56,424 nt of DNA from Bacteroidales bacterium (lineage in GTDB: Bacteria > Bacteroidota > Bacteroidia > Bacteroidales > UBA932), in NCBI GenBank assembly GCA_016287875.1, contig JAEEXQ010000008.1, positions 1-56,424 of the forward strand, given 5' to 3'. The notes beneath the pieces were generated by a model that was not told the origin of the DNA, made no database searches, and saw nothing but the letters and a program-made list of their open reading frames with translations. Position 1 is the stretch's first letter; each line of letters begins with the position of its first letter. The position numbers and the translations under genes were made by a program. Positions 35,141-43,320 of the stretch are shown piece after piece.

Positions 35141-36169
35141 CTATTCAAGCGATATGACGGTCGATGCGTAAGTCCAATCCTCCGATACAGGATCGATGAG
35201 TATCTGGGCATATTCCGGATCGATGGTTATCGTGTAAGTAAGCTTCTTGTTCTTCTCCCACACCGACGCTGCAGCTCCGAAGTTCGAGATGCGCAGGTTG
35301 CCCGTGCTCGCGGTCTCTTCGATGTAATTCTGGGCATCATAGACCGTACGGATGGTGTAGTCGAAAGATATGTAGGCGGAACCCACATTCTGAGGGATGA
35401 CACTGTGCCAGGCGAGAAGGTCGGAACCATCCGCGGCAAGGACGGTGTCAAGAGCGGAACCTGCGAGCGTAGTAGTAGTGCCGGAGGTTACCCAGTCGCC
35501 GGTCCAGGCGACTGTACTGGGGCCGGAAAGCGGATCAGCATTGCTGAGGGAGATGCTTCCGGTGGTATATATGTTCGATAATCTAAAGTTCCTGACAGTG
35601 ATGGTCCAGGTGGTACCATCCTTCGAAAGGGTCTTGGGTTTTGCCACGAAACGTATCTGGGCGAGCAGATGATGGAACAGCGTGGGAACTTCGTCCGAAA
35701 CGTAGCGCCAGGCTTCGTCGGCGATCATGATATTGTCGTCCGCTGCAAGGCTGCGGCTGCTTCCGTCGATGGTCCAGGAGATGGCGGTTTCGGAAATGCC
35801 GGCCACATTGTCGGGCTCTCCGTTTTTGTCGTACCAGGATACGAAATCCACATAACTCTCGCTGGACTTGGGCCAATAATAAGGATGGCTGGCCGGTGCC
35901 CACTCGGGAACGGTGCTGTCGTAGGATATGGTCTCGCCGGCAGTGCCGAAGAAGTCCTGAACAGCGTCCACGCCGACTCCGTGCAGGAATCCCTTGCTGC
36001 GGAACGAAGTGATGTTCTCGGAGTCGAGGGAAACTGCAGCCTTGGTGCCCTGCGAATATTGGCCGACCTGGAAGGAAACCGCCTTTCCGTAGGGGACGGC
36101 GGGTTCCGTCTTGGCGCAACCTGCGAGGGCCGCCAGAGTAACGAGGATTATGAGTATATACTTTTTCAT
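35141..36169 (-). CDS. fimbrillin-family lipoprotein (pilus subunit paralogue 1)
   Basis: The product is 342 aa with a lipoprotein signal (LAALAGC, Cys18). Blocks: VSFQVGQYSQGTKAAVS (Lys43), FFGTAGETISYDST, YYWPKSSESYVDFVSWYD, TLFHHLLAQIRFVAK, VIPQNVGSAYISFDY and the C-terminal ILIDPVSEDW. It is the shortest and the first of the pilin paralogues, starting 1 bp after the stop of the DUF5119 anchor gene. The C-terminal strand departs from the FDPAV form (IDPVSEDW). Confidence 0.87.
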   Translation of the reverse strand: MKKYILIILVTLAALAGCAKTEPAVPYGKAVSFQVGQYSQGTKAAVSLDSENITSFRSKGFLHGVGVDAVQDFFGTAGETISYDSTVPEWAPASHPYYWPKSSESYVDFVSWYDKNGEPDNVAGISETAISWTIDGSSRSLAADDNIMIADEAWRYVSDEVPTLFHHLLAQIRFVAKPKTLSKDGTTWTITVRNFRLSNIYTTGSISLSNADPLSGPSTVAWTGDWVTSGTTTTLAGSALDTVLAADGSDLLAWHSVIPQNVGSAYISFDYTIRTVYDAQNYIEETASTGNLRISNFGAAASVWEKNKKLTYTITIDPEYAQILIDPVSEDWTYASTVISLE

Positions 36170-37234
36170 TTACAGCGTAATATTGCCTTCTTCGTGTTCC
36201 CATTCATCTACCACAGGCTGGAAACCACCGCCATTGTTCACCGGGGGAACATCCGGATTCTGGAGGGTCCAGGTCTCGTCGACGAGCAGCCAATGCCTCT
36301 TGATGGCATCTTCGCTCTTGAATATCTCGTCCAGGCTTACTTCCTTCTTCTGGATCTGGCCTGCAGTATCGATCACATTGAATGTTACATAGAGGTTGCT
36401 GGCAGCATCTTCGATCTTTCCGAAAGTATTGAAGACTGCGCAGAGCACGTCCTTGTTCTCGCCTTCCAGGTTCACGTCCACGCTCTTGACCAGAGGGAAG
36501 CAGACTGCGGTAGAATGCTCGACGGTGCGCAGCCCGAGACCGAAGCGGTTCGAAGGAGAAAGACCGGAGATCACAGCGGATGCCGAGCTGGCATACTTCA
36601 TTCCCTCCACGTGTATCTGTATATAATAGGAGTCCACGATAGTGCGGGCGATGGTCTTGATGACCACGACGGTGTCGTGAGGAGATATATACAGATTGTT
36701 CTCGCGAGCGACCACCAGATGGTCGGGCTCCTCCTTGATCTCTATGGTCGAAAGATCGTGGAAGGTATCGTCATCTGCCTTGGTACCCAGGCCGAGACGC
36801 ATACGGGTTTCGGCGGAGATATCGTCGGTGTAGGCGATGATGGATTCCAGATTGCCGGTGTCGGAAACCTTGGTCTTGGGCGTATCGAACTCGTTGTACA
36901 CGAGCAGATCGTAGGAACCATAGCTGATGTTCAGGTTTCCGCTGAGCACCTGGTTGCCTTCGCTGTCGACGGTACGGCCGGAGATGATGCTCTCTCCCAG
37001 ACGTCCCTTGGTCTGGGGATCATATATCATTACGCGCATCGAGTTGGTGGTAAGATCCGGAACGGGGATGCGCTCGTTATAAATCTCTGTAGTAACGTTC
37101 GCGATCGCCTTGATGTTGACCTGGACGCGGATGCTGACGGAGCTCGTAGGATCCACGAGAGGACGGCGCTCGCAGGATGCGAACGTTACCACGAATGCGG
37201 CGGCGAGAAGGAATATGCGAAGAAGCTTATTCAT
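36170..37234 (-). CDS. DUF5119 lipoprotein, probable pilus anchor (Mfa2/FimB-like)
   Basis: The product is 354 aa with a lipoprotein signal (lipobox VTFASC, about Cys20). It has two beta-sandwich parts: SVSIRVQVNIKAIANV with MRVMIYDPQTKGRLGESI in the first, and VKSVDVNLEGENKDVLCAVF in the second. This matches DUF5119/FimB-Mfa2-type proteins that anchor type V pili and end polymerisation. It lacks the T-K-A cleavage motif of its neighbours, as expected for an anchor that stays lipidated. It overlaps the upstream DUF3575 gene by 8 bp and is followed directly by pilin paralogue 1. Confidence 0.83.
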   Translation of the reverse strand: MNKLLRIFLLAAAFVVTFASCERRPLVDPTSSVSIRVQVNIKAIANVTTEIYNERIPVPDLTTNSMRVMIYDPQTKGRLGESIISGRTVDSEGNQVLSGNLNISYGSYDLLVYNEFDTPKTKVSDTGNLESIIAYTDDISAETRMRLGLGTKADDDTFHDLSTIEIKEEPDHLVVARENNLYISPHDTVVVIKTIARTIVDSYYIQIHVEGMKYASSASAVISGLSPSNRFGLGLRTVEHSTAVCFPLVKSVDVNLEGENKDVLCAVFNTFGKIEDAASNLYVTFNVIDTAGQIQKKEVSLDEIFKSEDAIKRHWLLVDETWTLQNPDVPPVNNGGGFQPVVDEWEHEEGNITL

Positions 37235-39062
37235 ACCTCACCTCCTTTTTTAAAGGGATGTTGATAGGGATGACAAGGCTGACCTTTGCTTTGGTAGGGC
37301 CGAACCAAGTCAGTTTTCCATCTTTCGAACGGTCACGGTACAGACGGCTGTAGTCGTCGGCCGGATAGTAATGGCGATAATCAGACTGGAGGAAGCCTAA
37401 TCCGAGGCTCATCTCCAGGTTACCCCACTTCTTGCGGCCGAGAGGCAAGCTGTAACCGGCAGTAATGCCGGCAGACCAGAACTCGCCCTGATAATTGATC
37501 TTGCGGTCGTACTGCAAGTCATACTTGCCGGACATCGCATAGATTCCGCCGAAAAGACCGCGGAGCTTATCGGTGCCGTCGACATCCCAAGGTTTAAGCC
37601 AGTAGCGGGCCTCAAGACCCATCTCCCACCATTGGAAGCAGTATTTGTTACCGGTCTCCCACCAAGGGAACACGTCTTCCACCATTAAGGAATAACGATC
37701 CTTGATAGGAACTTCCACTTCGAAGTTGAAGGCCGTGGCCACATCGAAGAGCAGGTTGGTCTTGAGTGCGAGAACAGTTTTCATAGGCCTGAACACATTC
37801 GGTTCAGTAGGTGCAATTTCCGGAACCACCTGGGCCACGGTGTCACGTACAGGCTCCTCAATTACCTCGGGCTCGATGGTAACTTCAGGCTCTACGGTAA
37901 CTTCGGGCTCTACGGTAACTTCAGGTTCCGTTATATCGGAAATACCAGTCATAACTGCCGGCTCGGTGGCAGGAAGAGCCGGTTCTGCGGAAGTAACAGT
38001 CTTTTCAATCTTGACTGAAGCACAGCGCAGACCAGGGAAAACCTCACCTAGCAGATGCTCCCATGCGGGAAGAGCACGCAATTTGGCCTCTTTCTCATCG
38101 GCCGCAGCAGGGGAAACGATAATTGAGAGAATTTCGCTGCGGGCATCATCGGAAAGAGCGGGGTCGCTATCGACAGCGAACCGTAGGCCTTCCCAGGCCT
38201 CGCCGGCAGAATGAACTGATATTTTACCTGCTAAAGCAGGATATTGCTTCAAAATACGGGCCCTGAGGGACTCGGCGCGGGCACGGCAGAAACGCTCGTT
38301 GACGGCGACGGTACCATCAGGAGAAGAAGTAGCCTCGATACGGATATCGGAAACTTCCGAAAGATCAAGGCCTTCCAGCTGCTTGAAGATTGATTCCAGA
38401 GCAGCCTTGTTATCGGAATAATTCTCGTCGAACTTGTCGGATTCGAGCGCGAAATGCACTCCGGAGGCCTCGGCAGAACTTGTCGAATCCCTTTCAGGGA
38501 TGTAGCGGACCTCGGCGAATCGAAGCTGACGGAAGTAAGTAGCATAAAGATAACGCCAGGAAGGCAAGGCAGAAAGATTGGATTCTTTCACATCGTCGCT
38601 TTCGTAAGAATTGACAATGGAAATTACTTTTTCACGAGTTTTTTCGCTCAGATGAGAATCTTCGGAAATTTTTTCGCGAAGTAAATCCCAAGCCTCTGCA
38701 ACGGGCCTGAGGGCAAGTTTTCCAGAAAGTTCAGGGTAGCGGGATAGAAGGTGTGCGCGGAGAGCCTTGGCACGGCGCTCGGAAAGCATCTGGTTGTAGA
38801 TCGAGGAGCCTTCAGGAGAAGAGTAGGAAACTATCTCGAAAGAGCTCCCGGCACCAGTAGAAAGCATTTTTTCAACGCCTTCAAAAGCCTGTGCATTAGA
38901 AAGATACGTAGTATCGACCACTGCGGAATCGAAGCGGTAATAGATACGCATAACCTGCTCCTGCGCGTATGAAAAAGAAAGACACGAGAAAAGTATAACA
39001 CTTGCCAGGACAAACCTGCGGCCCGCCTTGGTAATGTGGTTAATTTTCTGTGTCATTATCAT
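37227..39062 (-). CDS. OmpA-like tandem-domain protein with C-terminal DUF3575 barrel
   Basis: The product is 611 aa with a signal peptide (LASVILFSCLSFSYAQ). Two OmpA-like peptidoglycan-binding repeats follow: DSAVVDTTYLSNAQAF with SSPEGSSIYNQMLSERRA (residues about 45-195), then ATSSPDGTVAVNERFCRARA (about 205-355). A Pro-Glu-Val-Thr repeat linker (about 380-405) leads to a DUF3575 beta-barrel domain (VLALKTNLLFDVATAFNFEV, then MGLEARYWLKPW). DUF3575 genes regularly begin pilus loci in Bacteroidales. It may form an outer-membrane platform linked to peptidoglycan. First gene of the operon, with a good promoter 72-102 bp upstream. Confidence 0.83.
   Translation of the reverse strand: MIMTQKINHITKAGRRFVLASVILFSCLSFSYAQEQVMRIYYRFDSAVVDTTYLSNAQAFEGVEKMLSTGAGSSFEIVSYSSPEGSSIYNQMLSERRAKALRAHLLSRYPELSGKLALRPVAEAWDLLREKISEDSHLSEKTREKVISIVNSYESDDVKESNLSALPSWRYLYATYFRQLRFAEVRYIPERDSTSSAEASGVHFALESDKFDENYSDNKAALESIFKQLEGLDLSEVSDIRIEATSSPDGTVAVNERFCRARAESLRARILKQYPALAGKISVHSAGEAWEGLRFAVDSDPALSDDARSEILSIIVSPAAADEKEAKLRALPAWEHLLGEVFPGLRCASVKIEKTVTSAEPALPATEPAVMTGISDITEPEVTVEPEVTVEPEVTIEPEVIEEPVRDTVAQVVPEIAPTEPNVFRPMKTVLALKTNLLFDVATAFNFEVEVPIKDRYSLMVEDVFPWWETGNKYCFQWWEMGLEARYWLKPWDVDGTDKLRGLFGGIYAMSGKYDLQYDRKINYQGEFWSAGITAGYSLPLGRKKWGNLEMSLGLGFLQSDYRHYYPADDYSRLYRDRSKDGKLTWFGPTKAKVSLVIPINIPLKKEVRYE
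37870..37923. repeat. 18-bp tandem repeat (x3) encoding the Pro-Glu linker
   Basis: There are three successive 18-bp units (37870-37887, 37888-37905, 37906-37923) with one or two differences each. They encode PEVTVE-type hexapeptides in the DUF3575 protein. In-frame copy changes would lengthen or shorten the linker without a frameshift. Confidence 0.85.
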
Positions 39063-39070
39063 TTCAGTGC

Positions 39071-39128
39071 GGAAACGAATGTTTTAAGGATAAACTACAA
39101 AAATTCGTTTAGGCTTGGTATCGTTTCC
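39071..39128 (-). promoter_or_regulatory. pilus-operon leader with two mutually exclusive stems
   Basis: The plus-strand segment GGAAACGAAT (39071-39080) can pair with ATTCGTTT (39103-39110, 8 bp) or with TCGTTTCC (39121-39128, 8 bp). In the minus-strand transcript the three segments would all lie in the 5' leader, between the predicted transcription start and the first ATG. This could be a conformational switch or a set of operator half-sites. Confidence 0.4.
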
Positions 39129-39133
39129 GGCTG

Positions 39134-39164
39134 CAAAGATATGACAAAGAATTTTATATTCCAA
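39134..39164 (-). promoter_or_regulatory. promoter of the pilus operon
   Basis: On the minus strand TTG (39162-39164), 20 bp, then TATCTTTG (39134-39141) match the Bacteroidota promoter. Transcription would start near 39127, giving a leader of about 65 nt. Confidence 0.65.
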
Positions 39165-39268
39165 CAAAAATTTAATTTTTTTGAAAGAATTATTTTTCAT
39201 TCATAAAACTTGTTTAGTTTTTTAACTAATTTAAGAATTGCACCCCATTTTTAAAATATGCTTTACTA

Positions 39269-39288
39269 AGCACGCTGGAAAGCGTGCT
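39269..39288. promoter_or_regulatory. 8-bp hairpin in the divergent pilus/AraC intergenic region
   Basis: AGCACGCT (39269-39276) pairs perfectly with AGCGTGCT (39281-39288) around GGAA. It is the only GC-rich element in a 417-bp AT-rich gap (39063-39479). It lies upstream of both promoters and may be an operator or a small RNA element. I see no gene in this gap. Confidence 0.4.
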
Positions 39289-39401
39289 GTATAATTAAAA
39301 CTATATGAGGGGAAGCCTCCGAATGAATCAAATTCTTACGTAAAATAGCCCAAGTGCTTGATTTTCAACTTCTAAAAAGAAATTGGGTTTTTTCAAAAAA
39401 G

Positions 39402-39433
39402 TTTTGGATTTATAAAAGTTATTCATATATTTG
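39402..39433 (+). promoter_or_regulatory. promoter of the membrane AraC regulator
   Basis: TTTG (39402-39405), 20 bp, then TATATTTG (39426-39433) is a full match to the Bacteroidota promoter, 46 bp before the ATG at 39480. Confidence 0.7.
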
Positions 39434-39479
39434 TATCCGAAATGAGATATACATATATATATTATAGGTTAACCAAGTA

Positions 39480-40832
39480 ATGATACCCTACGTTATACTA
39501 TTCCTCCCCTCAATAGTATGTCTGTTCTGGGCAGTACTTCATACAGCAGCTTCTTATAGGACGAGTACCTATAGACTGATGATGGCTTTGTTGCTGGATG
39601 CAATGGTGTTCTTCTTCTTGGACGCCTTCTACAACTATCCATCCGTCAGCACTACGACTATGCTTGTCGTAGGAATGCTTGGACAGTTTGTGGCTCCTTG
39701 CCTAGTCCCTCTAATAGCCATATACATAGAAAGGTTGAACAAGGGGAGCGTTTATCACCCTCTCCAGATTGTTTGGGTGGTTATCCCAGCCGTTCTGTTC
39801 ACTGCATCGGTGGCCCTGTTCATGGTTTCCGATCCCGAGAACATCAAAACGATCATAGACGGCTTCTACCGTGAAGGATGGTTGTTTGTACGCCCCTTCC
39901 GCGGGAAACCGGAATACTTTTACTTCGTGAGCACGGAATTGCTTTCCAGGGCAGTTCTCGGACTTGAAACCATAGCACTTGTATTTATCCTGGTGCAGAT
40001 AATGATCAGAGAAAAATACAAAGCAAAGGATATCTTCGATTTCTGGTGGAGAGGTGGCAGGATACAGCTTACTGAACTTCAGATAAAGAACATCGCAATC
40101 ATTACCCTATTGCTTTCGACCAAGATTTGGGTGTTCAGAGGCGACGTGCGTGTGAATCTCTGGATTCTCGCCACTATAACCATACTGCTCAGCATCTATA
40201 TTTTCAAATTCAGCTACCTGGCTCTGTTCGGCACTAAGAAGACGCTACTGCTGAAAGATGTCAGGAATTCCTTCCGCTACAACTACAACGAGGATATTAA
40301 GGCAATAATAGAAGGAGAGATGATCGATGAGCTTCTTCTTGAAATAGACGAAGAGACACTCGAGAGCCTTCACAAGAAGATAGCCCACAAGCTGAACATA
40401 GACTACACAAAACCCATTGCGAACAAAGAGAATCCTGCTACGACTGATGAAAACAGTATGTTGGAATCCATTGCCGCCGATTCATACGAAGAAGGCAGCC
40501 TGATGGCAAAGTTCCAGCATCTGATGATAGACCAGCAGGCATACCTGCAGCCCAGGCTCACCCTGGACGACGTGGCCGAACAGCTTAGCTCCAACAAGAC
40601 CTACGTTTCAAAGCTGGTAAATAACAACTACAACCTGGGATTCCCGGAGCTGATCAACACACTGCGCATCAACTACGCCGAACAATACATCATCAACCAT
40701 CGCGAAGCAAGGCAGGACGAGATTGCGACGGCGTGCGGATTCCTGAGCGCATCGTCGTTCAACACCATATTCAAAAAGGTAAAGGGAATCACTCCAAAGG
40801 TATGGATTGCATCCATAGACAAGAGGAGATGA
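39480..40832 (+). CDS. membrane-anchored AraC-family regulator of the pilus locus
   Basis: The product is 450 aa. The N-terminal half has about six to seven TM segments (YVILFLPSIVCLFWAVL, TMLVVGMLGQFVAPCLVPLI and others). A cytoplasmic linker follows, and then an AraC/XylS double helix-turn-helix at about residues 350-448: LTLDDVAEQLSSNKTYVSKL and DEIATACGFLSASSFNTIFK, then KGITPKVW. There is no histidine-kinase or periplasmic ligand domain, so it is a one-component membrane sensor. Divergent orientation and a shared 417-bp control region point to the pilus operon as its target. It is AT-richer than its neighbours. Confidence 0.88.
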   Translation: MIPYVILFLPSIVCLFWAVLHTAASYRTSTYRLMMALLLDAMVFFFLDAFYNYPSVSTTTMLVVGMLGQFVAPCLVPLIAIYIERLNKGSVYHPLQIVWVVIPAVLFTASVALFMVSDPENIKTIIDGFYREGWLFVRPFRGKPEYFYFVSTELLSRAVLGLETIALVFILVQIMIREKYKAKDIFDFWWRGGRIQLTELQIKNIAIITLLLSTKIWVFRGDVRVNLWILATITILLSIYIFKFSYLALFGTKKTLLLKDVRNSFRYNYNEDIKAIIEGEMIDELLLEIDEETLESLHKKIAHKLNIDYTKPIANKENPATTDENSMLESIAADSYEEGSLMAKFQHLMIDQQAYLQPRLTLDDVAEQLSSNKTYVSKLVNNNYNLGFPELINTLRINYAEQYIINHREARQDEIATACGFLSASSFNTIFKKVKGITPKVWIASIDKRR

Positions 40833-40844
40833 GTTTTTGTAACA

Positions 40845-41888
40845 TTAGTTTTTGAAACACGAAACAGATACGGAACGCAGCCCGCACATATGGCTGGCTA
40901 CCAGTTCCGACCAAGTGGCGCCGCCGTCCAAATTCCGGATGGCGGCTTTCTTTTCCCTTCCGGAAAGAGAGGTATCCGAAAGGATGGCTATAACGGCATC
41001 GCGGTTCACACCGCGATAATTTGCTTCGACCTCGGCCAGAAGTCCAGCCCAGTCCTCGCCTTTGTTCACAATGCTGATCCGCCCAGGAGAGACAGCAAAA
41101 TTCTCTATCAGATACTGCCGGACACACTCCGCCCTGAAGCCCGCGAGAGCTTCATTATTGGCGGGAGATCCCTCGGGTGAAGCGAAAGATTCAATTCTCA
41201 GCGACTTATCTCCGGCGGCAATTACGGCCAAATTCGCCAATACAGTGGCGTTATTTGCATATTCGGGGCGGACATAACGTATTCCGGCAGGGAACAGGAT
41301 ACGCACGCTGTTACTGTCAGGCGCCGCCGATACCGCAGTACTGGACGGGGCGGGAGCGGAAGGATCGGAGTAAACTATGGTAATGCGTACGCAACGAAGG
41401 CCGGGGAAGACATTGCGCATAAGATCGTCCCAAGCCTCGCCGGCCCAAAGGTCCTGAAGCTTGGCTTCTCTTTCAGACGCAGCGGTTTCAGAAACTATCT
41501 TCAGAGCCTCATCCTTGTAAGCCTTTCCGCAACGCTTCAGCCAAGACCGCACTCCCGACCAATCCTCCGCGATCACCTTGGTGCTGACCGCATCTTCAGA
41601 AAGACCGGGGAGAAGCTCACGGATCTTGCCAGCCACGAAGTCGCCGCGCTTACGGGCCAGCTCCTTATTGACGGCATAAGGGCCGTCCGGCGAAGAACTG
41701 GCACGCACTTCTATCCTCACGATGCGGGAAGCATCGTCGGAAGAGAGGATCTGCTCAAGCTTGCTGACGTCAGCCTCGGCCTTACCGAAGCGGAAGCGCA
41801 GCGAAACGCTTTCCGTCGCTGCCTGCGACGAAAGGACTCCGGCCATAAGCAGAGAAAACGTCAGGAATATCTTTTTGAACAAATCCAT
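40845..41888 (-). CDS. tandem OmpA-like periplasmic protein (paralogue of the pilus OmpA/DUF3575 protein)
   Basis: The product is 347 aa with a signal peptide (FKKIFLTFSLLMAGVLSSQA). Two OmpA-like repeats are visible: VRASSSPDGPYAVNKELARK with EDWSGVRSWLKRC (about 55-140), and ESFASPEGSPANNEALAGFR with GEDWAGLLAEVE (about 225-310). Layout and motifs match the N-terminal two-repeat half of the 37227-39062 protein, but there is no DUF3575 barrel. It lies beyond the divergent AraC gene and is convergent with it (12-bp gap). It may be an accessory peptidoglycan-binding part of the pilus system or a duplication remnant; the open frame looks intact. Confidence 0.75.
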   Translation of the reverse strand: MDLFKKIFLTFSLLMAGVLSSQAATESVSLRFRFGKAEADVSKLEQILSSDDASRIVRIEVRASSSPDGPYAVNKELARKRGDFVAGKIRELLPGLSEDAVSTKVIAEDWSGVRSWLKRCGKAYKDEALKIVSETAASEREAKLQDLWAGEAWDDLMRNVFPGLRCVRITIVYSDPSAPAPSSTAVSAAPDSNSVRILFPAGIRYVRPEYANNATVLANLAVIAAGDKSLRIESFASPEGSPANNEALAGFRAECVRQYLIENFAVSPGRISIVNKGEDWAGLLAEVEANYRGVNRDAVIAILSDTSLSGREKKAAIRNLDGGATWSELVASHMCGLRSVSVSCFKN

Positions 41889-41901
41889 TCTTCTTAAATG
41901 T

Positions 41902-41974
41902 CGGGGTAATAGGACTCGAACCTACGACCCTCTGCTCCCAAAGCAGATGCGCTAGCCAACTGCGCCACACCCCG
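41902..41974 (-). tRNA. tRNA-Pro (anticodon TGG)
   Basis: On the minus strand the acceptor CGGGGTG pairs with TACCCCG (last pair G-T). The anticodon stem is TCTGC/GCAGA with loop TTTGGGA (anticodon TGG, proline). The T-arm contains GTTCGAGTC. The discriminator is A, and CCA is not encoded. The -7 element lies 11 bp upstream (41985-41992). Confidence 0.93.
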
Positions 41975-41983
41975 CTAATCTAT

Positions 41984-42012
41984 GCAAAGATAGCAAAAAT
42001 TGCTATCTTTGC
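41984..42012. promoter_or_regulatory. 13-bp palindrome carrying back-to-back -7 elements (tRNA-Pro / lolD)
   Basis: GCAAAGATAGCAA (41984-41996) and its exact reverse complement (42000-42012) flank 3 bp. The right arm holds TATCTTTG (42004-42011, plus strand, 6 nt before the lolD ATG). The left arm holds the same box on the minus strand (41985-41992, for tRNA-Pro). The two promoters can hardly be occupied at once. Confidence 0.6.
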
Positions 42013-42017
42013 TCAGA

Positions 42018-42680
42018 ATGACAGACAACATTATACAGGCAAAGGCAATATGCAAGTCTTTCGGGGAATTGCAGGTGCTTCGCGGCGTCGATTTCAGCGC
42101 CAAAGAAGCTGAGATAGTTGCAATTACAGGAGCTTCAGGAGCCGGCAAGACCACTCTGCTCCAGATACTTGGCACACTCTCTACCCCCGACTCCGGCAAA
42201 CTGATCATAGACGGCACGGACGTATCCGGGCTCGGCAGCAAGGAACTTTCGTCGTTCCGCGGCCGCAGGGTGGGTTTCGTATTCCAATTCCACCATCTCC
42301 TGCCCGAATTCGACGCGCTCGAGAACGTTATGATTCCCGCACTGATTGCCGGCCGCAGCCAGAAAGACGCGATGCAGTCCGCCAAAGAGCTGCTGGCAAA
42401 GGTGGGTCTGTCCGCCCGGGAGCAGCATAAACCCTCCGAACTCTCCGGCGGCGAAGCCCAGCGCGTAGCAATCGCCCGCGCACTAATCAACCGCCCTGCC
42501 GTTCTCTTCGCCGATGAACCCACCGGCAACCTGGACTCCGCGACCAAAGAAGAAATCCACAGTCTGTTCTTCGAACTTCGGAAGAGCCTCGGGCAGACCA
42601 TAATCATCGTAACCCACGACACGGCCCTGGCCTCCCTCTGCGACCGTTCCCTCACTATGAAAGACGGGCAGTTCGTATGA
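42018..42680 (+). CDS. lolD: ABC transporter ATP-binding protein, LolD-like
   Basis: The product is 220 aa from the ATG at 42018; a TTG at 42000 would add six residues but overlaps the promoter. Walker A is [11 protein letters not shown], the Q-loop [12 protein letters not shown] (the typical LolD/MacB form), the signature [15 protein letters not shown], Walker [14 protein letters not shown] and the H-loop IIVTHD. LolD-type ATPases drive release of lipoproteins toward the outer membrane, which suits a lipoprotein-rich organism; a MacB-like export role is possible. No permease gene is adjacent. Its stop overlaps the next ATG. Confidence 0.85.
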   Translation: MTDNIIQAKAICKSFGELQVLRGVDFSAKEAEIVAITGASGAGKTTLLQILGTLSTPDSGKLIIDGTDVSGLGSKELSSFRGRRVGFVFQFHHLLPEFDALENVMIPALIAGRSQKDAMQSAKELLAKVGLSAREQHKPSELSGGEAQRVAIARALINRPAVLFADEPTGNLDSATKEEIHSLFFELRKSLGQTIIIVTHDTALASLCDRSLTMKDGQFV

Positions 42681-43315
42681 ATCAGCAACTCGTAGAATAC
42701 ATAGAATCAGAGATCATCCCTCGCTATGCGGGTTTCGATGAGGCGCATCGCGTGGATCATGCGCGGACGGTGATAGAAGAAAGTTTGAAGTTGGCAAAGA
42801 TTGCCGGTCAGGCCGGCAATGACGAGAGGGTGGCCATTAATATAGATATGGTGTACGCCATCGCGGCCTACCACGACACGGGCCTGTGCGAAGGGCGGGA
42901 GAAGCACCATCTGGTGTCCGGCCGGATAATCCGGGAGGATGGGACACTTCGCCGCTGGTTTACGGAAGATCAGATAGAAACCATGGCCCAGGCTGCGGAG
43001 GATCACCGCGCCTCATCCGACCACGAACCCCGCAGCATCTACGGCCGTATAGTGGCCGAGGCGGACCGTATCATCGACGGAGAAACCATAGTCCGCCGCA
43101 CGATTCAGTTCGGGCTTTCGCACTACCCCGAGCTCGACCGCCAACAGCACTGGGAGCGCATGTGCGCTCATCTCAAGGAAAAGTACGACTACGGCGGATA
43201 TCTCAAGCTATGGGTTCCGGAATCGTCCAACGCCGCCCGCCTGGAAGAATTCCGCCAGAACCTGCGCCGCCCCGGCTGGCTTCAGAACCTCTTCGACCAA
43301 TACTTCCCCGAATAG
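42677..43315 (+). CDS. HD-domain phosphohydrolase
   Basis: The product is 212 aa with HD-superfamily metal ligands: [12 protein letters not shown] (first His, near residue 24), AAYHDTGLC (His-Asp, near 57-58), [11 protein letters not shown] (His about 67) and EDHRASSD. These proteins hydrolyse phosphate esters of nucleotides or related metabolites; the substrate is not known. A basic C-terminal tail ([10 protein letters not shown]) follows. It overlaps the LolD-like gene by 4 bp. The gene is followed after 5 bp by a long perfect inverted repeat. Confidence 0.82.
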   Translation: MNQQLVEYIESEIIPRYAGFDEAHRVDHARTVIEESLKLAKIAGQAGNDERVAINIDMVYAIAAYHDTGLCEGREKHHLVSGRIIREDGTLRRWFTEDQIETMAQAAEDHRASSDHEPRSIYGRIVAEADRIIDGETIVRRTIQFGLSHYPELDRQQHWERMCAHLKEKYDYGGYLKLWVPESSNAARLEEFRQNLRRPGWLQNLFDQYFPE

Positions 43316-43320
43316 GCCCT

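Noticed and set aside
23194..39062. Invertible-promoter (phase-variable) switch for the pilus operon
   Set aside because: I looked for inverted repeats flanking the promoter at 39134-39164 and for a tyrosine recombinase gene nearby. I found only short leader stems and no recombinase in the window.
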